This document shows, one piece after another, positions 12,350 through 24,800 of a DNA stretch of 64,000 bases. Origin of the DNA: Phragmites australis. Lineage: Eukaryota > Streptophyta > Magnoliopsida > Poales > Poaceae. How positions within the stretch are numbered: position 1 is the stretch's first letter; the number at the start of each line of letters is the position of its first letter. The DNA is taken from the NCBI RefSeq assembly GCF_958298935.1, contig NC_084925.1, forward strand, positions 14,505,001 to 14,569,000. Reading direction: 5' to 3'. The notes under the pieces are model-generated. The model was not told where the DNA came from, did no database searches, and saw nothing but the letters and a program-made list of their open reading frames with translations. Made by a program: the position numbers and the translations under genes.

Positions 12350-12785
12350 CCGTGCATGCAGCTACTACGACACATCTTGATGGGCTTTTATGAACTACAA
12401 GGTTTGTTGTGGACTTGTGGCTATCTTGGGCCTCTGTGCTGATGGGTTTTTATTGGTTAGGCGGCCTAGTGCTAGTAGTCATCATTTTTCTTTTTCTCTT
12501 TCTCTTTTCGAGCTCTTTTTGCTTCTTATTTCTTCTCTAATCATCTCAAGATGAAAGATGCATGGTACTACTAAGTGATACTCAAATATTTTTCAAACTT
12601 TTGAGGTATTTTAACTATAAATACATGTGTTATTTAAGAAATACTGATATTATTTAGTACTAAAAGTTATACATATGTACTTTTTAATATAAAAATAATT
12701 TAAATTAGACAAATCCCCAAATCCTTTTTTCTAGAGTTTGCTGAATTGGACAACCGTGCCTGAGTCGGACTCCAACACTCACACC
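12350..12785. other. Unassigned AT-rich stretch
   Basis: Sequence between the gypsy 5' LTR and the CACTA element. It becomes AT-rich after 12540; no open frame or repeat is recognisable. Confidence 0.3.
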
Positions 12786-13685
12786 CACTATGTGAAAAAG
12801 GCCTTTAGTGATAGGTGGTAATCATCATTATTGACAGGTCTCACACCCGTCACCCCGAACACGACACTGATGAGAGGTCATTAGTGTCGGGTCATAAATA
12901 TGACCTATCACTAATATTTAGTCATTAGTGATGAGTCATAATTGTGAACCGTCACTATTGACTGAACATTAGTGACATGTCGTAATCTTTACCTGTCACT
13001 AATGACTGATGAACGTTTTTCAAGTTTTTTGACACAGAAAAGTAAAAAAATTCACCCGATCCATCCCAATGTAGGCCCATTGCATATGGCTCACAAGCCA
13101 CGAGTCCGATGGTTGGGAAAGAGTGAAGGCTTGAAATGTGGGAGCAAGATTGTCAAGAGAAGCACACTGTTCTCAAGTTTGTATTCCTTGGAAATCGAAC
13201 CCGCGACCTACCCCTCACGCGCATAGCCACCTTACCACCTCTACTATCACATAGTTATGATAGAAACCAGATATTTTATCCTTTTAACCTTCTTTGCCGA
13301 ATATCATTAGTGAGGGGTCAGAACGGTGACTCGTCACTAATGACTGAATAGTGATGAGTCAGAACTATGACCTATCACTAATGATTGAATATTAGTGCCG
13401 AGTAGTAATCTTGACCCGTCATTAATGACTGATTTTGCCAAATTTTATTGAGGGTTATAATTTACATATAAAATCTTTATTCATCCAAATTTGTACTAAT
13501 ATGTGATGAATTTCTGAATATCTCATACAAATGATCGCAATTTGATAGCTGATCCGGAGTGCCTTTGGTAAAATGGGTATAACTTTTGCATACTTCGGTA
13601 AAGCATGGAACACTTGTTGAGTAGATGAAGACTAGCATGTTACAAAGCAGTCATACGATTCTATTTTCATGTTTTTTTTATCGAT

Positions 13686-14321
13686 AACTACTACAGAACA
13701 CCTCATCAGTGTCAGTTCCAAAACCTCATCAGTGCCAGTTTTGGAACTGGCACTGCACAAGTGGCACCGGCACTAATGCGGTTTTCCAAAAACAAAAAAG
13801 AAGAAAATGGGCAGTGGCAGGAGCGGCATCCGAGCCGCTCCCGCCTCCACTCCCACCGCCGCTGCCTCTGAGCATCGCTGCCGCCGGAGAGGAAGCCGAA
13901 GAAGATGGGCCCATGCACCTGTGGACTGTGCCATAGAGCACGGTGGGACCTGGGATGACGAATCCATTGGTGATGAGCTCATTGAAGCGGTTCTTGCCCT
14001 CATCAGTGGAACAAACGAAACCCTCGAAGACCCACCAGATGAGCAGGTGCTTCTTGATGACGGCGCCCTCCAAGAAGGCGGCGAGGTAGAGCACGCATCC
14101 ACACAGGTGCTCCTCGAGGCCGCCCACGACGAGCCTGACGGCCAACGTCGTGGACCAGCCGGAAAACGTCGAGGTCAGCGAGCAGCGGCTCCATGTGCTC
14201 AGGGAAGGCCCGACTACCTGGAGGCTGGCCGGTGGCCGAGGACGCGAGGGTGAGACAGAGAGGACTGAGAGCGTGAGGATTGAGCGGCTGAGGGCGCGGG
14301 GGTAAGCGCGTGAGGATAAGG

Positions 14322-14360
<39 letters not shown>

Positions 14361-14610
14361 GCGCTTCACCAAGCCGATCGGATGCGAGAGGGTGAGACAA
14401 AATCCTATTCCAATAAAATTTTGGGTCCATGCCAGGTATCAGTGCAAGTTCGTATTAAAAACTGGCACTGATATATCAGTGCCGATTTTTGTCTGAATGG
14501 ACTAATGAATGTTTGGTTTTACTATCAACCGGCAGTGATACTTTATCAGTGCCATTTTTAACTGAACCAACATTGATGAGATGACACTTATGACTAGTTC
14601 TGTAGTAGTG
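13686..14610. mobile_element. Non-autonomous CACTA transposon (inner, nested)
   Basis: Termini are ACTACTACAGAAC (13687; the first base C is replaced by A) and GTTCTGTAGTAGTG (ending 14610). They are flanked by an exact 3-bp duplication GAT (13683-13685 and 14611-14613). Subterminal repeats are CATCAGTGCCGGTT-type, different from those of the outer element, so this is a distinct family that landed inside it. A (GA)n run lies at 14319-14355. The interior is GC-rich and carries a gene fragment. Its ends are closely similar to those of the element at 29046/39586. Confidence 0.85.
13917..14133 (-). pseudogene. NLR (NB-ARC) gene fragment captured in CACTA
   Basis: In a 233-codon open frame (14430-13729), residues 100-171 read like the winged-helix (ARC2) part of monocot NB-ARC resistance proteins. 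GLEEHLCGCVLYLAAFLEG matches the usual hydrophobic LP.HLK.C.LYL..FPE, LLIWWVFEGFV matches L..WWIAEGF, and FNELITNGFVIP matches YFNELVNRSMIQP. The P-loop, kinase-2 and LRR parts are absent. The flanking Ser-rich and Gly-rich residues are translated transposon sequence. This is a fragment without independent function; expression as a chimeric transcript is possible but not shown. Confidence 0.65.
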
Positions 14611-14868
14611 GATGGAAAATACCACAAGAAGAGCCCTTATCAAAATTCTACACTGATGAATACCGTCGTTACTATTATCGTAAGTGACAGATCATGTTAC
14701 GACCCGTCACTAATAACCACTTATTAGTGACAAGTCTATATCTGGTTCCGATCAGAAGGCATATTAGTGACGGGTCATACTGAGACATGCCACTAATATG
14801 TCTTTAGTGATAGGTCACAATAATCTATCATTAATTTTATATCTCATTTATCTGTTTTTCACGTAGTT

Positions 14869-15832
14869 ACTCATGTTCCGGTAACACTGAAGGCGGGTGG
14901 CCACCACAGACCTAAAGGGGGTGTGCGAAAGCTCTAGCCGGGGAAGCCGCGCCTCAACACCGGAGGCTAGAGTCACCAGAGTGGGGTGGAGCGACCAGAG
15001 TAGTGGTACTACAACAATTTTGTAGAAAAAATTAAGCTCGCAATTTTTGCTAGATACATATAATACACTCGTTTCCACTTGTGTCATTTTCTTCTCCGTG
15101 GAATCTTGGCAGCACCAGGTTCCTTATGTCTTGCGCCACTGATTTTTCGCCAGTCAACTTCTACTGGACATTTTTGGACATGGAACCAGCTGAGATGCTC
15201 AAAATGGAGAAGCCGGTGAGGATCGTATCTTAGTGGACCGCATGACAGCTGCGCATTTGTTATGTTCTGCACTAGCAATGAACCGGGACTGCGCCAGATT
15301 TCCAGTTCTATTATTGGAGAACATTCCATAGTGCCGGTGAGGCTGAGGCACGACTCAAGATATATAAACTGGCAGACACTCGCTGCTTGCTTTTTTAGCA
15401 ACAAATATAATCACTCTAGTCCAACAATTGCCACAGTTAATTTGTTCAAGAATGTCTCAAATTAAAACTCCAAACGTTTTTCTAAAGAAAAACAATTATA
15501 GACTACACAAATGTACATGTGATGTGTACATGATTCACTTTCACCTTCAGATCAATTTGCAAGTTTAACAACATTGAACTTTATTTGTTTTTGATAATCA
15601 CTTTGATTTTGCTAAACTCAAATAGACTTCGTTGCAATCAATGCATGATACATAAGACATAGCTAGGTGCAAGTGCAACTGAACTCTCGCCCTTTTCTTT
15701 TCCTCCCTTACATCGGTGTGCGTGACGCGAGTCGCACACATGCCTGAGCAAATTAACTTCATTTTTTCTAAAGAGATGATCCATCCAATTATTGAATAGT
15801 ATATCATTTATGTAGAGTTGTAGACCTCACGA
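14869..15832. other. 3' flank of the aminotransferase gene
   Basis: No gene recognised. The minus strand downstream of the stop codon at 15833 has ATTCAATAATTGG near 15795, a possible polyadenylation-type signal. Short open frames here lack motifs. Confidence 0.35.
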
Positions 15833-18800
15833 TCAGCTCCCCTGGTTCGTGCTGGGTTTGGCATGCCTGAGGCAGAAAGACTTGAGCCTCTCCAAGCCAT
15901 CCTCCAGCAGCGAAGGATCCACCGCGAAGGATATGCGGAGCCAGTTCTTCATCCCCAGCCCGCTCCCTGCATTACACCCATGAATGTGTTTCGATTTAGC
16001 CACGTGTAGTACAGGGCCGGAGGACAAATATTTTGTTAATTCACTCGATGGACAGTTAAACTAGTTCGATGATAGGTAACCGACTTAATAAAATGGCTCT
16101 TAATGCTGCATTCACAGTATGCAATGTGATCTCTAAAACCACAGTATGGCATGTTACCTATAAAACCACAGCTATTTTATCGAACTCAAATAGAATATTA
16201 GTGATCGTATCTTAAATACTTACAACTGTTTTGGGTTTGGAAACCTTTAGTTGAAAAATGTTAGAGCTTTGTGAAACCATACATATTTCTAATGAAACAT
16301 TTTTTTTCCAAAAGGACGGCACCAGTGATACCAATTTTATTAAAGAAGAATAGAGTTGATCTGATTTATGAGAAAAATCAGATCTAAAAATCTTAACAAC
16401 TGCACGACTGATTAAGGGCCAACCCGTGAAAGATCCAACAACATGAGCTCCCAGAAAAAAAAATAAAGCCAATCACCACTACACGCTGGAACAACATAAG
16501 CGGAGTCTGTATCCACATCAGTGTTGCCAAGCTCGTTGCAACCCTGATTGGGCATCTCCGACTTCCCAAAACAGACCTCTGCCACAGTCCCTAAGTCCCC
16601 ACGCCCCGGTCCATGGTCACTGAAACCTGTCGCGTGTCATCATTGACAAGCTCGTCGTACGACACGACACAACAGCTTCGACTTCACTGCAGGCCACAAA
16701 CCACTCCGCAAATAGAAGATGTAGCACCAAAAGAACCGAGACCTCGCTGACAACTTGTCCCAACATAGGCCCGGTGTGGTCACCACCAACACTGAGGAAG
16801 GTCTCCACATCAATTAAAGCCAGCACTCATCAGGACACGATGTGAGATCCTCTAAGGCAACACCTCTAAAGAGGGCGTAACGCACATAACGTTACCGTCG
16901 TCTATAAAAAAGATCAGGTTTTCACTCGAGAAATCCCACAGCGGGAGAGGGGAGGCATCTTCGACAACACCTCCATCGAAAAGAGCGGCGCCAGAGGGTA
17001 TCGCCATCGTCAGGCCAGATCAAAATGCTGGAATAGGCTTTTGCCCATAGCACCCCCACCCACCCAGAGTCATGACCATCTAGAGTGTGCGCCATCCTAA
17101 AGTCTCTCCTCGCCACGAAGCTACTCGCGGGCCGAATCAGAGAAATTGAGAAATCCGATAGGGGAGGAGCCAGGCACTGAGAGGCCCAGGAAATCGGCAG
17201 CTGCGGACCAGGTAGGAGTGTAGGACGACGACACGTCAGCTGCACCACGAAGTCGCCAGCCACCACCACCAGCTGCACAGCGGGCAGACGACGAGCAGCC
17301 TGGCAGCACAACGACGTTGGCGACAGTGGCTTCAATTCTTCATCTGTCGGCGGACGACTGACATATCAACACCAAGACAGCACGATCACACATCACTGGA
17401 CAACAACACAACAGCGGCGACAGCCAGGGCCTCATTTTCATCATTGGCCGGCGCCTACAGCCGCACCGACAGCTCGGCGGTGAGGTCGCGGATCCACATG
17501 AGGAACTGCAGCGTGATGGGGCGGACGCAGTTGAGCCGCCACGCGCGCCACCACGCCGCAACCGGGCCTCGTTGGCCCTGCTCTGCATGACCAGCCACCG
17601 CGGTGACTCCGAGATCACGAGCACTGCAAAGGCGATGGACACTGATGGGAGGAAGCTAACGGCGAGCATGACGCGCCAGTTGATGAGGACGGGGAGTCCG
17701 AATAAGGCGTAGTTGGAGATGTAGTAAAGAAGGATCCAGCATATCTGGCCGCCATGCCAAAGCGACGCCTGGCGCGTCGGCCAACCCGACGAGACGCAAT
17801 CACGCAACACAGTGGAGGCCCGGTGGAGCGCGGCGCCCAGCCCCATTGCCGGCGCGAGCAGCACGGATCCCGCCGCAACGCCGTCACGGATCCGGCCACA
17901 GAGGGCGCCAAGACCGCCGAAAGGAGCTGGCGGGCAGCAGCAAAGCGAAATGCGTCAACTCAAGAACCAGATCTGTGCAAGGAAAGAGAGGGAGAGAGGA
18001 GGAGAGAGAGGGGGAGGAGGAAGCCGCGGTCAACACCACTTGGTGTGGCCCCTGGCTGCCGCCGGCGGCGGCGGCGGCCGATGGAGGGCGAGGGCGGTGG
18101 TGGTTGGGGCGGTCTAACGAAACAAATTTATAAATATTTTAGGATTTTTGTTAGATTTCATTCAAATTTCAAACAACTCGTAGCAAAAAATGGGCGATAT
18201 ACTGGTTAATTCCAGTTTGTTGTACCTGGGCATATTACCACGGACTCCTCCTTGGCCAACTTGCAGCAGAAGTCGATATCGTCGTCTATGGCATCGAAAT
18301 ATGATATGTCCAGCTTTACCTGTTGGCACATCAAGCTACATATCTCAGTATATCATACCACGGAATAATGTAGAGTAGCAAAAAGGGCTGAAAATGGAGT
18401 AAGGAATTGGTATAATAAGCACTAACCATGACAAACATGGATCCCTCTGGTTTGTGAGGACAAGTGACGCACTCGATGCTCTTCAGTTTCTGGTAGCATA
18501 TCTCTGCCGCCTCTCTCATCTTGTTCATGGCATTTGTGAAGAAAGATTCATCCGTGTTTGCAATGATTTGGGGTATAGCTCCCTGCTCATTTTTTTTGTG
18601 TGGCGTTAGTTACAATACATCTAATGGATGCTAATCATCTGGGGAGCAGCTACTCCAAATGCATGCTCTTCAAAAGGATTATGGGTTCTAACCTGAACAA
18701 TTGCTGCAGGGTCTACTGATATGCTGCGGTAGGTTATGATCGAATCAAAAATCTGTTGGAGAAACAAGCTTGCTAAAAATGAGCTCATATATAGCAGAAA

Positions 18801-21800
18801 AAATTAAGGAAAAAAGCTCATGCATGCATGTGATTAGGTCGATTTGCCGTTTAAAATTGACCGATGCATATACCTTCTTCTTCCTGAGGATTCCCTTTGG
18901 GTCAGTCATGGCAATCCACCCGAGCCGCCAACCGGGCACCATCCACCTCTTGGATATGCCTCCCAGTGTCACCACTGGATCTATCTCCCCAAACACGCCC
19001 ATCGGCACGAAAGGCTTGCTTCCGAAAGCGCAATGGTCGTAAATTTCATCACTGATTACCATTATCCCGAGCTTTCTCGCGGTCTCTGCAATCTAGAGAG
19101 GTGAACTTGTGATCACAATTGAGACACATACTCTTATATGAATTACTGCAGCACACAAGTTGGACCTTCATTGTGAAATTTGAATAGGAAAAAGGATTTT
19201 CAATAGTCATTATGTCCAAAACTAGTAAAACAAGCCAAGAGCCCAAGATAACGTTTACGCTGTACAACCACGATTATCACGTAAATTGGGCATTAATACC
19301 AAACTACAAGCACGATATCACGTAATACGCTGTACTTAAAATGCGTTATGCACTAACCTTGGCCAAGTGGTCATAGGAGTACACGGACCCACAAGGGTTA
19401 TTGGGGTTCACGATAACCATGGCGACGGTGTTCTCATCGGCAAGGGCCTCCACACCTTCAATGTCAACCTCCCATCCATTCTCCGGCAGAAGATCGTAGC
19501 GCCGGAACTCGAGCCCACCCAAGGCGGCGCGCGCTTCGTACAATGGGTATCCTGGCCGCGGCAGCAGCACGTTGGCGCCCGGCGTGGCGAGGACGGCCAT
19601 CATGATCTCGATGGCGTGGTTGCAGCCGGCGGTGAGGACGATGTCGCCCGTCGAGAGCTTGTAGGGGAGGTACCGGGACAGGTACGCAGCCACGGCACTG
19701 AATGTGTTCACGAGAAATTTATTAAAACCACATTAATTTGTATAAGGGACTCCGTCTATATTTTTAGGCGTGCTTGTATTTCAAAATTCAAACTCTCTAA
19801 TAGTTGACCAACAATTAGGCTAACAATTTGTAGATTTTGCTATACCAAACTGTACCATATAGATTTATATTTGAAATTATTTTCCTATATATGATCATGA
19901 GCAATATATTATAAGAGAAATTAAAGGTTAAAATTTAATTTAGGATATCGCACCAAGTCAACTAGTGCAATACAATACTTCCTCCGGTCATAAATACTTA
20001 TTATTTTTTATTTTTCACGGTGTTTGACGTGCAATTTTAATCATTATTTTCTATTAAAATATAGTTATAATATATAATAAAAATATAATATTGTGAAAAT
20101 ATTTTTCAAGACAAATCTACACTTGTGATTGTTATGCTTCTAAACTAAATACTTTGTGAGCTATTAACGGTTAAAGTTTTAAAATTTTAATCAGATTTTA
20201 GTTAAAATGATACGTATTTATGATCGAAGGGAGTACAAAATTGGGAGAATGCATCTAATTTACATGTGTACCGGTGAGTTCAGTAACTTATGGGTAGACA
20301 AACCCCCTCTCATGTGTACATTTCCATCTGGCACCTCCCCCCCCCCCCCCCCCCAAGCACATTCAACTCGCTAAGAGCTTTCACTTCATTAGAACATGAG
20401 CTTTCAACCGAGATGGAGAAACTCTCGAACTCAAATTCGGGAACTTTAAACTTGGAAAATGACAAACTTTTGTACTCGATTATGGGAACATTGAACTCTA
20501 TTTTTTGAACTTTGAACTCAACAAATCTTCATTAAACTTAACTAAAAAAAATCTGGGGAACCCGAACTTGGTTTTGGAAACAATGAACTAGCTAGAAATT
20601 CCTCCCAGTTGAAACCCTACAACCGTCCTGCATATTTATGTTACGATGCTCCATATGATTGAAAAGCCGGACACTTGGACGTATGAACAAAATGGTCCAC
20701 ACGTGTCATCATCTATTTGTGCTAGCGGTCCTCATTGAGATGGATATCGACGTATAAACCTTTCACTGCGCAAAAGACGGCTCGAAACCATTATCATTAT
20801 TGCAAACCATCTGTTGTCAATGATATCTAATCTGAAACTATCTGCCATGATTCATTATAGATTTGAATTAAAAAAAAATCACATCCCAAATATCAAACCA
20901 CCCCACCTTACATTTAAGATAGTGATAGGAATTCAACTCATGATCCAAAGGCTCAGCACGAGCCAACCTAACCAACTTATCTTATAGAGATTATTGTTGT
21001 GGATAAGATAAATATACATCTAGTTCACAGAGTGCGCTGAAACGATCCGCTCTTTATCTTTTTCTCAAAGAAAAAAAAACTATTTGTCGAAGCCCTTTAC
21101 AATAAGTTTCTCTTTCACTGGCTCGCACACATGGAGATCACTGCAACAGCATCTATACGCTCGTCCTTCACCTCCCCTACATCCACATCTATCTCTCTCT
21201 AGGTCACTGGCCCGCCATCTCTCTTTATCTCATTCTCTCTTTTTGTTAAGTTTTTGGAATAAATAAATTAGGTGAATATTTGTGCAAATTATTCTCACAA
21301 ATTCTTTTTTTGAAAACTTTTTGCTAGTGAAAAGGGGTTAGCGTATTTTTAGGTGAAACTTTTTTTGTGAATTTTCTTTCTTAAAATCATGGGAAATTTT
21401 CCGAAACAATTCCTTATTTTTTTCTTAAAAAAATCTCCTAAAAACTTTTGTAAACTTGCTTCTTGATTTTTTTCTTACCGATTTTATCCTGGATCAGGTG
21501 AAGGGAAGAAACTTTTTTCTCAACCCGTCGAGAGGGGAAGGAGTTTCTTTTTCACCTAATCAGATGAAGGAAGCTGCTGAAGAGAATGGGGAAGTTTGGT
21601 CTGTGGTTTTCCAATCCAAAATCATGCCCTAATTAGCAGGGTCCTTATTTCTTTTGACCCTTGTTTTTCTCTCTGTATTTATTAAAACCATTTCTTTGTT
21701 CTTTTTAAAAACCATAGGTGATAGCCCATTCCGGGTACTCAAATTCAAATTACGTGAGTGCACGAATTAGTTCTTCAATGATAGTGTATTATCTGATTAT

Positions 21801-24800
21801 TTCAATTAAAAACCATATGAGGTAGTGGCCACATATCACTGACTGTTCCAATTAAAACTCCATAACTTATAGTGGCGTTATCACTAAAGGTTTTTAATTG
21901 AAACAATTATGATGTCTTATTGACAGTTTTTAAATGGAACCATAAGGGATAATGGACTAACGCTAATGGTTCTTCTCTTCAACCTTATTAGTGATGGTTG
22001 TTTAAGAACTGTATATAATAAGATTATTGCTGACGGTTTTTGATAAACCGATAGTGGTAAGTCATCAAAGTATTTGTTTTTCTGCGGCAGTGCTTGCAAT
22101 TAACCAAGGTTAGCTGAAAGGTGGAGTGACACTTGCATATTTTAGGGTCCTCCTCAACTACTGTAGAAATAAGAGCGCTTCAATAAAGGCCATATGGGTT
22201 GTGAAAGAGTTTTATAAATTTACGTGAATGACATATGTCTACCGTTCCGAACTATATGTTGAAATTTATGGTGTATCTAGATTAGTATTTCCCATCTAAA
22301 AAGGGTACTGATAGTATTATCGTAAAAAAAAAAGAACTGATAATAGAGCTATAAATACTCTGTCAAATTTCATGGGATTTTCGACTTGTACTCGTCAAAA
22401 AGGAAAAAAAAAGGACATGAGCCTGTAAATTCTATCAACCGTTGGATTGGTTCGCTAAAGCAATGGAAGTCGGCAGCTAGAACTTTGAACGTAACTCAAG
22501 ACTCATTATAAAAAACTAATTTTTAAGGCGATTGATAACTCATTTTTACAGATATTTAGCGTATTCGTCTGTAATCAAAGGTCTATGAAAATAAACGATT
22601 TTCATAGGTGTAAAAGAGCCGCATGTGAAAAACTATTACTATAAACAGTTCACTTAAGGAACCGTCTGTAAAAATAGGTTTTCATAGACGGCTCCTTAAG
22701 CGAACCGTATGTAATAATTAATCTCCGAATCATCATTTTTTATCCAAAGAAAGAAAAAAAATTTAACCGACCAGGTACCCCCACGATCGCGACGTCGCAA
22801 GTCACAAGTCACACGATTTTTCGCGTAAAATACGCGCGCGTGTGGTTCTTAGCACTCAAACTCGGGACCTCTTAGCTCACGTGAACCTTTCTTACCATCC
22901 TACCAAAGAAATGCTGGTGATACTAACACCATATGCAATCCTTTTGATATCTTCTATTTGAAACTTCAAACGATTATTTGGGCATCTAAATGACTTCGAA
23001 TGAAAAAAATTTCAACTACAAAAATGCAGATCTTGTCGAGGGCTACAATTTTATATAGATTTGCTCATCCGACTTAGTATGAAAAAGTTATGAATTTTTT
23101 AAGATATGTTGTCACCGATTTCTACAGGCGGTTCATATGAAATTGTAGCTCTCGACGAGATCTGCATCTTTGTAGTTCAAAAGTTTTTAAGATATGTTGT
23201 CACCGATTTCTACAGGCGGTTCATATGAAATTGTAGCTCTCGATGAGATCTGCATATTTGTAGTTGAAAAGTTTTTCATTTCAAGTCATTTAGATGCCCA
23301 AATAATCGTTTACAATTCTAAATAATTATTTGGATATATAAATGACTTTAATGAAAACTTTTCAAATACTAAGTTGTAGATCTCGTCGAGGGCTATAATT
23401 TTCATATAAAGTTTGTCATCATTTGACTTCATAGAAAAAAGTTATAATTTTTTTAAGATAACCGATCACTCGTTTTCACAGGTGGTTTCTTATGCAGTTT
23501 ACATAAGGAACCGTATGTGAAAATGAATTTTTACACAAACAGTTTCTTATATTAATCGTATGTGATAATCATTATATTTTCAGAGACGGTTCGTATAAGA
23601 AACTGTCTGTTAAAATATATTTCTACATGCAGTTCATAAACACAGCGAACCTTTATTAACTGCACAGACGGTTTTTCAAATAAACCACCTATAAAAACCA
23701 ATGTTTCAAAAAATAGTTTTTTAAGTAGCGACTACAACTGAGTAAATTTGCCACAGCCGAGTAAGCTAAGCCTGGACCAAAATCCCTCAGTTAGGCCTCA
23801 CACAGGCTGGCCCAACTACCTCACCAATCTAGAGCCCTAGATGCATTTCTGCTTTTACCAACTAAATTGGCCCAAAAATCAACTTGACTGAAGAGTACAA
23901 ACGACACATTTTAATTAAGGTGATATACTTGCTAGATGCATTTCTGTTGTTACCAACTAAATTGGCCCAAATTAAAGGCTGTTCAGATTTGTATGAAGTT
24001 TTAGCATTTGGCTTTAGGATTAAGGAGCTAGCTTAAATGACCATATTAGCCCTATTAATTATACCTTTTGTGCTTAGCAAAGAGAGTCTGCTGCTCAAAC
24101 AATGCATGCATTCACAATAAAAATAGTCATCGCAGCAGTTCACACTTCACACGCAAGTGGTCCTTTTGAGATCCTTTTGGCCTCCTTACGCCATTGGAGA
24201 CAATGGCAGCTCTCCTGCCATTTATATTATATTAAAAAGGTGGGATCGGAGAACCTGCAATGAAGGGTAACAAGGGAAAAAAAAAGGCCGTGGCCAAAAA
24301 AAACAAAAACCTATTCTCTCCTTACGATGCACACTAGACACGCTCCCGCCAACTCCCACGAAGCACCATCGTCCTTGATATTTTGTGCAATGGAAAGTGT
24401 GGTATGATGTATATTGTTGAAGATCCTGACGTTATGTTCGCTCCATATTGTATTATATGCTTTAACTTTGGTGCAAGTGTGTGCAAGCATATTTGTTGTG
24501 GGTATACTGATGGCATAGAATAGAAGGGCGTAGTAGAAAATGCAACGAGTCATTCTCCACAAAATTATAAAATATCATGCATTCTTGAACAAGAAAAAAT
24601 CTAAAACATCATATATTTACGAACGAAGGGAGTAGCATTTATAATATCAAGTTGATGTAGTGTCTTGAAAGATATACTGTTATGAATAAGGTCTGATTAA
24701 TTGACCAATTAATTAATTAACGTCTTGTAGCATCAGGACAAAAACACGTATATTAATTAAGGAGATATAGTATTTATAATCCGAGGGCCCGTAATCTGTC

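Larger units (their letters stand above)
12786..14868. mobile_element. Non-autonomous CACTA transposon (outer)
   Basis: Starts CACTATGTGAAAAAGG (12786) and ends CTGTTTTTCACGTAGTT (14868), inverted termini with the last G changed to T. Subterminal regions at both ends (12803-13010, 13300-13430, 14660-14835) repeat TTAGTGACGGGTCA and its complement many times, the hallmark of CACTA/En-Spm elements, whose transposase binds such repeats. Flanking triplets are ACC and ACT, a 2/3 match to the expected 3-bp duplication. No transposase is encoded. It is interrupted by a second CACTA element. Confidence 0.75.

Noticed and set aside
11953..12375. 140-codon minus ORF as an independent gene
   Set aside because: It is the LTR-encoded copy of the gypsy polyprotein tail, duplicated at 5591-5254, followed by read-through into LTR sequence.
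13807..14253. 148-codon plus ORF in the inner CACTA
   Set aside because: It is the antisense shadow of the NLR-like fragment; the minus frame has the recognisable motifs.
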